Assembly: GCF_020360975.1 (NCBI RefSeq)
Contig: NW_025408688.1
Coordinates: 434,001-498,000 of the forward strand
Source: Hirsutella rhossiliensis
Taxonomy: Eukaryota > Ascomycota > Sordariomycetes > Hypocreales > Ophiocordycipitaceae
Reading direction: 5' to 3'
DNA: 64,000 nt
The position numbers were made by a program, and so were the translations under genes. The notes below the pieces were generated by a model, which was not told where the DNA came from, ran no database searches, and was given only the letters and a program-made list of their open reading frames with translations. This document shows positions 30,878 through 42,060 of the stretch, one piece after another (positions within the stretch are counted from its first letter, which is position 1; each line of letters opens with the position of its first letter).

Positions 30878-33058
30878 CCATGCCCCACCCCCCTTTCGGT
30901 AACACCCACCTTTCGGTAGCGCAATTGAAAAATTCTCCACCAAAAGTCTACCATTTGAACTACATGAAATATGATCAGAACTTAACATTATAAACACAAA
31001 AATTATATCATTCCGTAGAAATGGACGCTCTTATATGTACCGGCGCTTTTTACCATTCGCCCGGATCTGGTGGTGACTGGAAGGGCTTCGGTGCCACCTT
31101 GACTTCGATCACTGAAGCTGTCTCCACCTCTGAGACCGCCTCCTCCTCTGTGTCAGAATTCAGCACAACGGCTATCTCTTGGCTTTTAATTTGGGGAATG
31201 GCTTCCTCAGCCACCAAAGCTTCACTGAGAGTCATGAACCGTCTGTTCGGGTTCGGTGCTCTCCTCTTCTTGCCTCTCTGCAGCCGGGCCACTTCTTCCT
31301 CTAGCTTCGCGATTCTGTTGCTGTGCTCGGCAAGCGTCTGTTCTTGGGCTTCAAAGCCTCTAGCTATCACGGCGTATCGTCTCCGGGTGCCAGGAGTCTT
31401 GTTCTTTCCGAAATCGCGAATCTGGCGGCTGTTTCTTGGCGTATCATCAGAACCCAAAATGGCGCGGACTTTGGAGACGTCTCTACAATGTCCGCGTGAA
31501 TTTCTGGATGCCGCAATGCCTTGGATCGTGAGATCGGCCAATTCCCAGTGACCCTCCAGCCGGACAATATATTCTTTGCCGTCATTCCAACCTCGCGCGC
31601 TTTAGCATATGCCCGTATAAAATTGACCTTATGAACAGGCGCAGAATCGGTCAAACAGGTCAATTTCTGAAGTTCTTTCCGGTAAGCTGCCTTGGAGGCA
31701 TTGAATACACCGTTATCTAACGGCTGGAGGCCATGAGAGCAGTGGGCAGGAAGGTAACAGCAATAAACGTTGTTCAAAAAGCATGTGGCCATCCATGCAT
31801 CCTGGTCCCGGTTAACGGTAATTCCTACAGAGGTGGATAAAGAAACGCACCGTTGCATGACTTCCATGTCCATCTAATATGATCAGTCTAGCATCTGAGG
31901 CATCGGCTGGTCGCGTCTGGGGCAAATAGACCCTCTCAAGCCACTCAATAGCGATATGGTTGTCCGTCCATCCGTTGGGCGACGTTATGTAATGCCAGTC
32001 GGCTATTTTGCCGAATTCCGTCAAGAACCACTGTTTCTGAAGTTCTTTGCCCTTAAAGATAATGCCAGGGTAAGGACACGGCCGTCCGCGGTGATAGCTT
32101 CAATAAATGAGGTCCAGTTGCGGGACTGTGGCCCTTTCAGAAGGGCCTTCCGTTTTGGGTCTGCACTCCCAACCACAAGACTATCCAAACCTGGCAAAAG
32201 AGTCTGGTTAGTAAAAGTAATGAAAGACAAGCCAAATACTCACCAAAGCCAGACATAATACCGCCTTCGTCAACATTCACGGTATTTTCTTGTTTAATCC
32301 ATCCATACTCCTTTTCCTGATATCGAAGAACCAGTGAACCGCACGAGGCGTAAAAGCATTAAATCGGTTAGCTTCTGACGTCTCCCACGCTTGTTCTTGA
32401 TGTCCGGATGGCGATTGATGAATTTAGAGACCCAGTTGCGCCCCACTGTCCGCTCGTTGTTCAGTTGCTTCATAAGAGCCTCCACACATGCGCGGATCTG
32501 ACTGTGGGAGGGAGCATAGCCGAGAGACTCTTGGCGGAGGATCCAAGAAACCAAGCGAGCTTCCTGAGACTTACTCAAGAGTTGACGAGGCTGGATCTGA
32601 TCAGCCAGGGCTACCTGGCCTTTGAGTCTGTCGGAAATAGACTGCTGAGGTATGTCATACTTTTGGGCGGCGCGGTACTGCGACAAGCCGTTTTTTGTGA
32701 CATCAATTATCGCATTAGCCATAATATCCTCCGTATAAATACTCCGAGGCCGCTTTAAGGTCATTTTGGTCATGTGGTGGAGGAATAACGAGAAGAATCA
32801 TCGTCAGGAGGCGGAAGGAGATTAGGGGGTTGGATGGTAATTTCGCGTGCAAGGTACGCACAGGCCACAGACCCTGTACAAACATTCAACCATCGAAAAG
32901 TAGAATTCAATCAATCCTCTATCTACTCCAAGTGACGGCTTGTGAATATCTTCAAAGCTGGCTGGAATCGGTGTAAGTGAAATTGATGGGTTTTGGTGGG
33001 GATATTTCCTAATGCGCTACCGAAAGGTGGGTGTTACCGAAAGGGGGGTGGGGCATGG
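30878..33058 (-). mobile_element. Complete pogo/Fot1-type transposon (pogo-1), 2181 bp
   Basis: Perfect 46-bp terminal inverted repeats (starting CCATGCCCCACCCCCC) lie at 30878-30923 and 33013-33058, flanked by TA target duplications at 30876-30877 and 33059-33060. Each repeat contains two related half-units ending CCTTTCGGTA. Transposase lies on the minus strand. TA duplications and the transposase type place it in the Tc1/mariner-pogo group. Confidence 0.97.
31050..32773 (-). pseudogene. pogo-1 transposase, frameshifted
   Basis: The N-terminal ATG is at 32773 (MTKMTLKRPRS). A psq-type helix-turn-helix (YRAAQKYDIPQQSISDRLKG) and a CENP-B-type DNA-binding domain (TVGRNWVSKFINRHPDIK) follow. 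The DDE_1 catalytic part is spread over frames: NVDEGGIMSGFG near 32265, ARLIILDGHGSHATV near 31890 and YLPAHCSHGLQPLDNGVF near 31740. A genuine 52-nt intron, 32192-32243 on the minus strand (GTGAGT, TACTAAC, GCCAG), joins SGFG to LDSLVVGS in frame. Other frame changes near 32370, 32300, 32030 and 31860 have no splice signals and look like indels. The C-terminal part has a Glu/Lys-rich segment resembling a coiled coil (QTLAEHSNRIAKLEEEVARL). Confidence 0.88.
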
Positions 33059-33060
33059 TA

Positions 33061-33943
33061 ATGCAGAGGCTAAGCTAAGCAGCTCCCGTCATGGGGGAGC
33101 AGGCTGAGGCCGTGGATCCTGGTGGGGCAGGACACCCCTCCTTCGACGCCAACGACGTGAAGCCAAGCATCAACCCTCGAAGACACGGTGGACAAGACAA
33201 AGAAAGGGACCACCGGAAATGCCACGCCAACATCGGTCGAGGTAACGCTCCTTACAGGACTGAGTCGCAGTCTAATCTTTTTGTATTAACTGCCTATACC
33301 AAGATTTGAACTGGAAATGCAGATCTGCAAGATATGAGACAATTGTCTTATTAACGGAATCCACCACTTTCCCGACGTGACCTGGCGTCGGCGTCGCGAA
33401 GTGTACCTTCCACTTTGCTAGCAGTGCTTCTCTGGACCTCGAAAGCCGCCATGCAGGGGAATACAGCTTAACGAGACACAGCAAATGTATCATTATCACC
33501 TTCTTCGGCAACCTGAGCTAACAAAAAAAAAATAGCAGTTGGTCAGCAAAAAGGCGGCCCCCAAGCGCCGATCAACATTAGGATTGTCTTATTGTGTCGC
33601 TCCCCCATGATTCCAATTTGTTCGCTGCCCGTCGACTCTCCGCACACAAAAGCAAGGTGCGGTGCCGGATATCCTCACTTTGGCGAGGTCCAAGGTCACG
33701 TTGCCGCGTCTTGATGTCATGATCCATCACCACGCCGTCCGCCGTTGGTGACATAACATGCTCTTACCAGAGCCTACATGTTGTCGTAGTTGATCGATCC
33801 ACTACCCTGTGCGCACGCGGCTCCATTCGACACGCCCTGGGACGTCGGCCACCGTTGGCAAGGTCGATAGCCAGGAACCACCCCTCAAGTACGTGAGTGA
33901 GCATTTGGCAAGCGGTGCAACGGCGATTCCTCGCTTGTTCGCC
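33061..33943. other. Intergenic region upstream of the ABC transporter
   Basis: No gene with domain support is seen. An A-run lies near 33522-33533. The stretch probably holds the ABC transporter promoter; no clear TATA box was found. Confidence 0.45.
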
Positions 33944-36900
33944 ATGGAAGACCTCGAGAGCAAAGAGTTGAAGGCATCCGCCGGCGATGCATCCCACGAT
34001 GCCTCTCCCCACGGCGACGTCGGCGACGTCGATATGAAGGAGGTCCAGGACGACAACGGACCCGCCGAGCTGAGCCGCGACGGCCACCTCGCGACCACAA
34101 ACAGAAAGAGCCATGCGACTGATACGATCGTGGCGACGACGATGGTGCCGCCCCGAGCCGGAATTGAGAGGCAGGGCCGGACTTGGCGCGACAGAGCGAA
34201 TCCACTGCGATGGGGCGGCCGGATCCCCGAGGTTCCAGAGGAGCGCATCGTGTCTCGGGAATACAGGGCTGGCTTCTTGAGCAAGCTGACGTTTGACTGG
34301 ATGTCGCCTCTCATGATAGTGAGTCTCTTTCTACATGGCTAGTCCCGATTCATGCTTTCTCGCTCTCTCCATCTCTCCCTCACTTCTCACTCTGTGCCCA
34401 CGTGCACGAACGGGATGTATCTCTCCAGGTTTCACGGACACTTGGGATGGCATTGGATCACGGGAACAAGAACACCAAAAGTGAAGAATAGATTAAAGCT
34501 GACATCCGCCATCCTCACAGACGGGTTGCAAGCGCCGGCTCGAACAGGGCGACATCTGGGCCATCAACCCGGACCGCGCCGTCGAGCCGCTGACAAAGCT
34601 GGTGCGCGAGTCTTTTCGGCGGCGGATCCGGGCCGGCGACAAGCACCCGCTCTTCTGGGCGCTGCACGACAGCTTCATCTTCGAGTTCTGGATCGGCGGC
34701 CTCTGCGCCCTGGTCGGCGCCCTGCCGCAGGTCATCGCGCCCTTTACCCTTCGTTTCCTCATCCAGTTCGCCACCGATGCCTACCAGGCTAGCGTCCAGC
34801 AGCGGCCGCGGCCGCCCATCGGCCGCGGTGCCGGGCTCGTCGTCGGCATCACGGCCATGCAGATTTTGCAGAGCCTGTGCGTCAGCCACTTCATCTATCG
34901 CGGCATGATGATCGGTGGGCAGAGTCGTGGCGTGCTCATCAGCATGGTTTACGAAAAGGCAATGGTCATCTCGGGCCGCGCGCGCGGCGGTGGCGGTGGC
35001 AGACGAGAGGCGCAGCAGCCTGGTGGTGATGATGGTGATGATGGTGATGCAGCAGTAGGAGGGGCCGAGAAACAAGGCCAGACGGAGGAGGAGGAGGACA
35101 AGGGGGAGGAGGCGGACGTGGGCGAAAAGAAGGCCAACAAGAGGAGCAGCAAGGACTGCAGCAAGGATGGCGGCATCGGCTGGGCCAACGGCAGCATCGT
35201 CAACCTCATGAGCGTCGACACGTACCGCATCGACCAGGCCTCGGCCTTTTTCCACATGATCTGGACGGCGCCCATCCTCTGCCTCATCACTCTCATGCTC
35301 CTCCTCGTCAACCTGGCGTACAGCGCGCTCGCCGGCTTCGCCCTGCTCGTCCTCGGCGTGCTGGTGCTGACGCGGGCTATCCGCAGCCTGTTCCGCCGCC
35401 GCGAGGCCATTAACAAGATCACGGACCAGCGCGTCTCGCTGACGCAGGAGATCCTGCAGTCGGTCCGCTTCGTCAAGTACTTTGGCTGGGAAAAGGCCTT
35501 CCTCGACCGCCTCGCCCAGTTCCGCGCCCGCGAGATTCACGCCATCCAGGTGCTGCTGGCCATCCGCAACGCCATAAACGCCGTCAGCATGTCGCTGCCA
35601 ATCTTCGCCTCGATGCTCTCCTTCATCGTCTACTCGCTCTCCCACCACGACCTTTCCCCGGCGGAGGTCTTCTCCTCCCTCGCCCTGTTCAACGGCCTGC
35701 GCATCCCGCTCAATCTCCTGACCCTCGTCCTGGGCCAGGTCACCGACGCCTGGTCCTCGCTCCAGCGCATCGAGCAGTTTCTCACCGAGGAGGAGCAGGA
35801 CGAGGACGCCGTCATGGACCCTGAGGGACCCAAAGCCATCGAGCTGCGCGGCGCCGCCTTCACCTGGGAGTGGACGACCTCCCAGGACCCCAACGTCGGC
35901 ACCCTCACCGCCGCCGACAATGCGAGCAAGCCGTCGGAAGCCCCTCGCCACCCGGGTTCCGCCAAAGAAGACGGCGCCAGCACGCTGGCCGAGGAGCGAC
36001 GAGACCCCTTCAAGCTGCAGGGCCTCGATCTGCAGGCTGCCCGGAACGAGCTCATCGCCGTTATCGGCTCCGTGGGGAGCGGTAAGAGCTCGCTTCTGGC
36101 CGCTCTAGCCGGCGACATGCGCAAGACGAGCGGGAACGTCGTCTTTGGCGGATCGCGGGCATTTTGTCCGCAGTATGCTTGGATCCAGAACACGACGCTG
36201 CAGAACAACATTACCTTTGGCAAAGATATGGACAAGCGCTGGTACAGGAAGGTGATTAAAGCGTGAGTGGACTCCCTCTTTCCTGCCACCGCACCTGTTA
36301 AATTGCGGAGAAAGAAGGAGGCACGGCTGACCCTGTCCGATGCGGCCCGCAGATGCGCCCTCGAGGCCGACCTCGACATGCTCCCCAACGGCGACCAGAC
36401 AGAAATCGGCGAACGCGGCATCACCATCTCGGGCGGCCAGAAGCAGCGCCTCAACCTTGCGCGCGCCATCTACTTTGACACTGACATCGTCCTCATGGAC
36501 GACCCGCTCAGCGCCGTCGACGCCCATGTGGGGCGACACATCTTTGACCAGGCCATCCTCGGCCTGCTGGGGGACAAGTGCCGCATCCTCGCAACACACC
36601 AGCTCTGGGTGCTCGCCCACTGCGACCGCATTATCTGGATGGAGGGTGGCAAGATCATGGCGGTCGGAACCTTTGAAGAACTCCTAAGAGACCACAGGGG
36701 CGTCCAGGTGCTGATGGAGATGACAGCCGAGGAGGACGGGAAGAACAAGAAGATGGACGAGGGCGAGGACGAGGCTATGGAGGGAGAGGAGGCGGCAGCG
36801 GCAGAGGCAGAGGCGGCCGGGGGGCCGGACAAAGAGACGAAATGGAGCAGACAGAGGGGCGCGGCGCTGATGCAGCAGGAAGAGAGATCCGAGTCGAGCG

Positions 36901-38732
36901 TGCCGTGGTCCGTCTACGGCGCCTACGTGCGCGCTTCGGGCTCCCTGCTCAACGCACCCCTCCTCCTCGTCGTCCTCGTCCTCTCACAGGGCGCCAACAT
37001 CATGACAAGCCTGTGGCTCTCGTACTGGACGTCGGACCGGTTCGGCCTCTCGGCGGGCCAGTACATGGGCGTCTACGCGGGGCTCGGAGCGATACAGGCG
37101 CTCCTCATATTCCTGTTCTCTGTCCTGCTATCCGTGCTCGGGACGCGGGCGTCGTGGGTGATGTTGCGCGACGCGGTAACACGAGTGCTACGGGCCCCAA
37201 TGGCCTTTTTCGACACGACGCCGCTCGGGCGCATCACCAACCGCTTCTCGCGCGACGTCGACGTCATGGACAACAACCTGACAGACGCCTTCCGCATGTT
37301 CAACTTCACCCTGGCCATGGTAATCGCTGTCTTCGCCCTCATCGTCACCTTCTTCCACTACTTTGCATTCGCCCTCGTGCCGCTCTGCCTGCTCTTCGTC
37401 ATGACCGCCTCCTACTACCGCGCCTCGGCGCGAGAGGTCAAGCGCTTTGAGTCGGCCATGCGCTCCCACGTCTTCGCCAAGTTTGGCGAGGGCCTTAGCG
37501 GCGTTGCCACGATCCGGGCCTACGGGGTCCGGGCGCGCTTCGTCGGCGGGCTCCGCGCCGCTATCGACGACATGAACGCCGCCTATTACCTGACCTTTGC
37601 CATGCAGCGCTGGCTATCGGTCCGGCTCGACTTGGTAGGCAACGCGCTCGTCGTCACCGTCGCCATCCTCGTCGTCACGTCGCGCTTCAACGTCGACCCG
37701 TCCATTAGCGGCCTCGTCCTCAGCTACATCCTCTCCATTGTCCAGATGCTGCAGTTCTCCATCCGCCAACTGGTCGAGGTTGAGAACGGGATGAACGCGG
37801 TCGAGCGGCTGCACCACTACGGCTCCGAGCTCGACGAGGAGGCCCCGGCGCACACGGTCGACGTGCGCGCCTCGTGGCCCGAGACGGGCGACATCGTCTT
37901 CGACGGGGTCGAGATGCGCTACCGCGACAAGCTGCCCCTCGTCCTCCGCGGCCTGTCTATGCACGTGGCCGGCGGCGAGCGCGTCGGCATCGTTGGCCGC
38001 ACCGGCGCCGGCAAGAGCTCTATCGTCAGCACTCTCTTCCGCCTCGTCGAGATCTCGGGCGGCTCCATCACCATCGACGGGCTCGACATCGCCACAGTCG
38101 GCCTGCACGACCTGAGGTCCCGCCTGGCCATCATTCCCCAGGACCCGACTCTGTTCCGCGGCTCCGTCCGCAGCAACCTCGACCCCTTTGGCGAGCACTC
38201 AGACCTCAAGCTCTGGTCCGCCTTGCGGCAGGTCGACCTCGTGCCTGAGGACCCTTATTCGGCCACTCGCGCTCCCTCTTCCCCCTCTTCTTCCCTCCCC
38301 GCCACCACCTCCTCTCCATCCCCACGCATCCACCTCGACAGCGCCGTCGAAGAGGACGGGGTCAACTTCTCGCTCGGACAGCGGCAGCTCATGGCCCTGG
38401 CGCGGGCCCTTGTGCGCGGCTCGAAGATCATTGTCTGCGACGAGGCTACCTCCTCGGTCGACATGGTGACGGACGACAGGATCCAGCGCACCATGGCCAC
38501 GGCCTTCCGCGGCAAGACGCTGCTGTGCATCGCCCACCGCCTGCGCACAATCATCGCCTACGACCGCGTCTGCGTTATGGACGCCGGCCGCATCGCCGAG
38601 CTCGACACCCCCCTTGCCCTGTGGCACCGCCACGGCATCTTCCGCGGCATGTGCGACCGCAGCGGCATCCGCCTTGCCGACATCCAGGTCGCCGGCGACG
38701 CCACCCCGGACGGTCAAAAAGGGGGTCTTTAA
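33944..38732 (+). CDS. Full-length ABCC-family exporter, Yor1-like
   Basis: Three exons: 33944-34318, 34521-36262 and 36353-38732. Introns are 202 nt (GTGAGT...CACAG) and 90 nt (GTGAGT...GCAG) and keep frame, giving about 1498 aa. Start ATG 33944 has a good context (GCCATGG). The order is TMD1-NBD1-TMD2-NBD2 with no TMD0, the Yor1-type short MRP form. NBD1: Walker A GSVGSGKSSL (about residue 640), ITISGGQKQRLNLARA, IVLMDDPLSAVDAHVG. NBD2: GRTGAGKSSIVSTLF (about 1254), NFSLGQRQLMALARAL, IIVCDEATSSVDMVTDD. NBD1 has Asp where NBD2 has the catalytic Glu after Walker B, the usual asymmetry. Two acidic low-complexity loops occur: one inside TMD1 (about 35020-35160) and one linking NBD1 to TMD2 (about 36720-36840). 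It is intact, GC-rich and next to the NRPS, so metabolite export or self-resistance is a plausible role. Confidence 0.95.
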
Positions 38733-40157
38733 AGACAACGTGTGCCTCCCAACTGCCGAGTACTGTTATTCGCACAGGCAGCAATACTTGCAGATGTGCC
38801 GGGGAAAGGCGGACATCACGCCTCATCAAATTCGACTCGCGAAGCGCTGGGCACACATTCTTCGCAGGTCGCTGTTCTTAGTCAACCCCCCGAGTACGTC
38901 CGCGCCCACACCAAATTTAGGTCCCCAGGCGGGCTGAAAAGGCTGTACGCTCGCTGTATCAGTCTGCGCGTGTAACTATAGTCTCTGTTCACAGCTGCGT
39001 TGTATAGCGACAAGAACATCAAGTTCACAGCGGAAGCGCCCATCGCGTCGTCGGCCCGACATACACGCCTCTCAATTCCCGTCATGTCGCTGCTTCTATA
39101 ATTCCGACCTCTCTTAGTTGGAGTTCTGCGAGGTATTCTGTTCTTAAAGAGCTCGTAAATAGGGACTAGCATAATTTCTATTGGAGGTCTATGCCATTGA
39201 TAGGCCTCAAGTGTGTGAGGTCGTTCTCGCGAAGACCATACAGGCAAAAGTGGAACGCGCTCCGACAGGTGCGCTGCAATTGACACATATCCAATGACTA
39301 TTCCCGACAGTCGTACGCAGCCGCTAACTTCCAACGCGGCAGAGCGAGCAAAGTGGTTCGGCCCCCACCCATAGTCATTGCTATCCTTAAATCCTTGGCC
39401 GCCATCCTGGTCGGTCGTCGCCCGAGCGCTTCCACTCAGCGAGCCCGCGTGTGCGGATAACACGTTTTAACCAAATGCCCAACGCCTATTAACTGCTGCA
39501 TCCAAGTTGTGATACGCCAAAGCAGCACAAACAGCCACTCGGCCAATTGGTAGAGCGGCGGGACCTGGGTAGCTCCCTGTCTACACACTGACGGCGGGCG
39601 GTTGTCTGCACTGTCACTCGCTCGTCATCGAAGCCGATCTGAGTGAATCATCTTCTGCCTCCTCGTTCTGCGTCGCGCTGTAGCCGACTCTCTATCACTG
39701 TCCGTCGCGAACAATTATCATCCGCTGGAGCCCGCAAATCCGTTAATTGACTCTTATGACGTCCCTGAATAGCCAGTCTTCTTCGCGCAGCTACGGCAAT
39801 AGAACAGATTGTACCCGATCCCTACATATCCGTGCAAGTGTATGTCGTCAGTTGACATCAGGTCCGTCTCGCTGGCGCACCGTAGACAGACTGTCTAACC
39901 CCCCCCCCTTCAGCATGACCCGCGAGAAATGGGCTCCGTTTCGACTAATCATTCAATCCGACTCTACCCCCTGGTATAAGTGATTTCCCAGAGGCGGGTA
40001 CTCGAAGAGGACATACAGCCTGCGCAGCTCGAGTCTTTGGCCTCACTTACTGTTGGCAGGTCTCTTTGCATGCAAAGGGTGGGGTTAACCGGTGTGTTGT
40101 ATTTGTCTATGTTCAGCTCTTCAAGGGAGGGAGGAGGCCACGATGCTAGCTATGTGG
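38733..40157. other. About 1.4 kb without a supported gene
   Basis: The longest frame is minus 38882-39463 (193 codons). It has no recognisable domain and no splice context, and I do not call it. A C-run lies at 39899-39909. Nothing else is seen. Confidence 0.45.
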
Positions 40158-40211
40158 TTACCTCAGCAGTGCTCAGGCCATTGGTCATGACTACGCCACC
40201 GGAGCGGACTA

Positions 40212-41778
40212 ACGTAATCCACCCCCTTCCCGGTCACACCCCCTACCCGCTCAAAAATTCTCCACCGACGCGACCCGCACTTCATGGCGAGACAAGCCGA
40301 GCACGATGACGGAAATTCGAGACCAATCGATTCCACGCGTCCTGCTCGCCGTCAAGGCCTATCACCAAGGCCAATTCGACAGTACCCACAAAGCCGCGAC
40401 GGCATATGATGTCCCTCAGTCGACAGTGTCTGGTCGACTGCGCGGACCCCGCCCCCGACGCGACGCGTAGATGAACAACCGGAAGTTGACGGCGACGGAA
40501 GAGACTGCCCTCGTACAATGAGTCTTGTCGATGGATGAGCGAGGGATGCCGCCGACAGTGGTCTACAGTCGCCACATGGCCAACTTGTTGCTCTCTGAAC
40601 GCGGCCAAGAAACTGTCGGCGAGAATTGGGTGCGGAAGTTCGTTGGCCGCCACGACGAAATCAAGGCGAAATACTCTCGTCGATATGATTACCAACGTGC
40701 TAAATGCGAAGATCCGAAGACGATCCAAGAATGGTACGATCGAGTGGCAATGGCGAAGCAGAAATGGGGGATTCTTGACGAGGATGTCTACAACTTCGAT
40801 GAGACGGGGTTTCAAATGGGAGTCATTGCGACGGCAAGAGTCCTTACTCGGTCTGACCGGCGAGGTCGGCCTATGGTCATGCAGCCAGGAAATCGAGAAT
40901 GGGTTACGGTGATTGAGTCTATCAATTGCCAAGGTTGGGCTTTGCCGGCGATGGTCATCTTCCAGGGCAATATGCACCAAGCAAGCTGGTACAAAGCAGG
41001 TGTGCCCAAGGACTGGCAGATTGCCGTGAGCGACAAAGGTTGGAATTCGGACGACCTTGGATTGCATTGGTTAAAGGCAGTTTTCGACCCATACACACGG
41101 CGCCGTACGGTTGGAACACGTCGACTTCTCATTCTCGACGGGCATGGCAGTCATGTTACGCCGGAATTTGACAAGTAGTCAAGTACTGTACGGATAATGC
41201 CATTGTGGTACTCCCAATGCCAGCTCATTCCTCACATCTCTTACGGCCTCTGGATGTTGGGTGCTTTTGGCCCTTGGAAACGATATATGAGCGGAAAGTT
41301 CAAGAGAAGATGCTCGCAGGGGTCAACCACATTGAGAAATAGGACTTACTGCCTCTATACGTTGAGGCCCGCCGACAAGCACTCTCCCCGTCGAACATCC
41401 GAAGTGGATTCATGGCCACAGGCCTCTCCCCATTCAATCCGACCCGGGTTCTGTCACGGTTACGCGTTCAGGTTGACAGGAATGGCAACCATGATGCACG
41501 GCAACAACTTGTCGAGGAGGAGCAGGCCCGACGGCAGAGAGAAGAAGAGCTATGCGTCCCAAGACAGCGTGCACCACCACGGTGTAGTAAATGCAGGTCT
41601 TTGAACACAATGCCCGGACGTGTAATAGATAGACAGTTCTGAATTGACTTGCTTGTTTGTCTCTTGGACTCAATTGCCGTCTGTTGTGTTCGGTTGGTCG
41701 TGACGTGAGGTGCGGGTCGCGTCGGTGGGGAATTTTTGAGCGGGTAGGGGGTGTGACCGGGAAGGGGGTGGATTACGT
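40212..41778 (+). mobile_element. Fot1/pogo-type transposon (pogo-2), 1567 bp
   Basis: Terminal inverted repeats of 69 bp with a single mismatch (starting ACGTAATCCACCCCC) lie at 40212-40280 and 41710-41778, flanked by TA duplications at 40210-40211 and 41779-41780. The element is inserted in the left arm of the paired MITE. The subterminal word AAAAATTCTCCACC is shared with pogo-1. Confidence 0.96.
40306..41640 (+). pseudogene. Fot1-like transposase with premature stops and a frameshift
   Basis: Starts at ATG 40306 with a psq-type helix-turn-helix (DSTHKAATAYDVPQSTVSGR), then a CENP-B-type domain (GENWVRKFVGRHDEIKAKYS). The DDE core follows: DEDVYNFDETGFQMGVIA (first Asp), LLILDGHGSHVTPEF (second Asp) and, in a shifted frame, MPAHSSHLLRPLDVGCF (third acidic residue). 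In-frame stops are TAG at 40468, TGA at 40519 and, in the second frame, TAG at 41340; the frame changes near 41175. The TAGs sit where CAG would fit, as expected of C-to-T mutation. The copy is dead as read. Confidence 0.9.
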
Positions 41779-42060
41779 TATACCTAATCGGTAAGTCACA
41801 TGCGCTCCTCGACCAAGAGGACATCACATGACCTTACTAATGGCCTGAGCTTGCTGAGGTAATCATCTCAACTGAATGCCCCACGTGACCTGGCAGGTGA
41901 CCTATTCCGCCTTCCTGCTTACCTCAGCAAGCTCAGGCCATTAGTAAGGTCATGTGATGTCCTCGAACAAATGGTCGAGGAGCGCATGTGACTTACCGAT
42001 TAGGTATAGTCCGCTCCGGTGGCGTAGTCATGACCAATGGCCTGAGCACTGCTGAGGTAA

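Larger units (their letters stand above)
40158..42060. repeat. Paired MITE-like inverted repeat split by a Fot1 element
   Basis: The outer arm 40158-40211 (TTACCTCAGCAGTGCTCAGG...) is the inverse of 42007-42060. The inner arm 41779-41862 is the inverse of 41919-42006, apart from a short indel in the left arm (CTCGACCAAGAGG versus a longer form with AACAAATGG). Both arm ends carry the same signature (TTACCTCAGCA, then GCTCAGGCCATT), so each arm resembles a small MITE of about 140 bp with its own short terminal repeats, and two of them face each other across a spacer of about 56 bp. A Fot1-like transposon sits in a TA within the left arm. Confidence 0.85.

Noticed and set aside
34515..35951. 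478-codon minus-strand frame opposite the ABC transporter
   Set aside because: Shadow frame of a GC-rich coding region; the sense strand has all ABC motifs and spliced frames.
36842..37450. 202-codon plus frame inside the ABC gene
   Set aside because: Out-of-frame Arg/Pro-rich shadow of TMD2.
38882..39463. 193-codon minus-strand open frame
   Set aside because: No recognisable domain, unusual composition, no supporting splice or promoter context.
39541..39612. tRNA-like A-box (CCAATTGGTAGAGCG)
   Set aside because: No B-box (GGTTCRANNCC) at the right distance and no acceptor-stem pairing, so not a tRNA gene.
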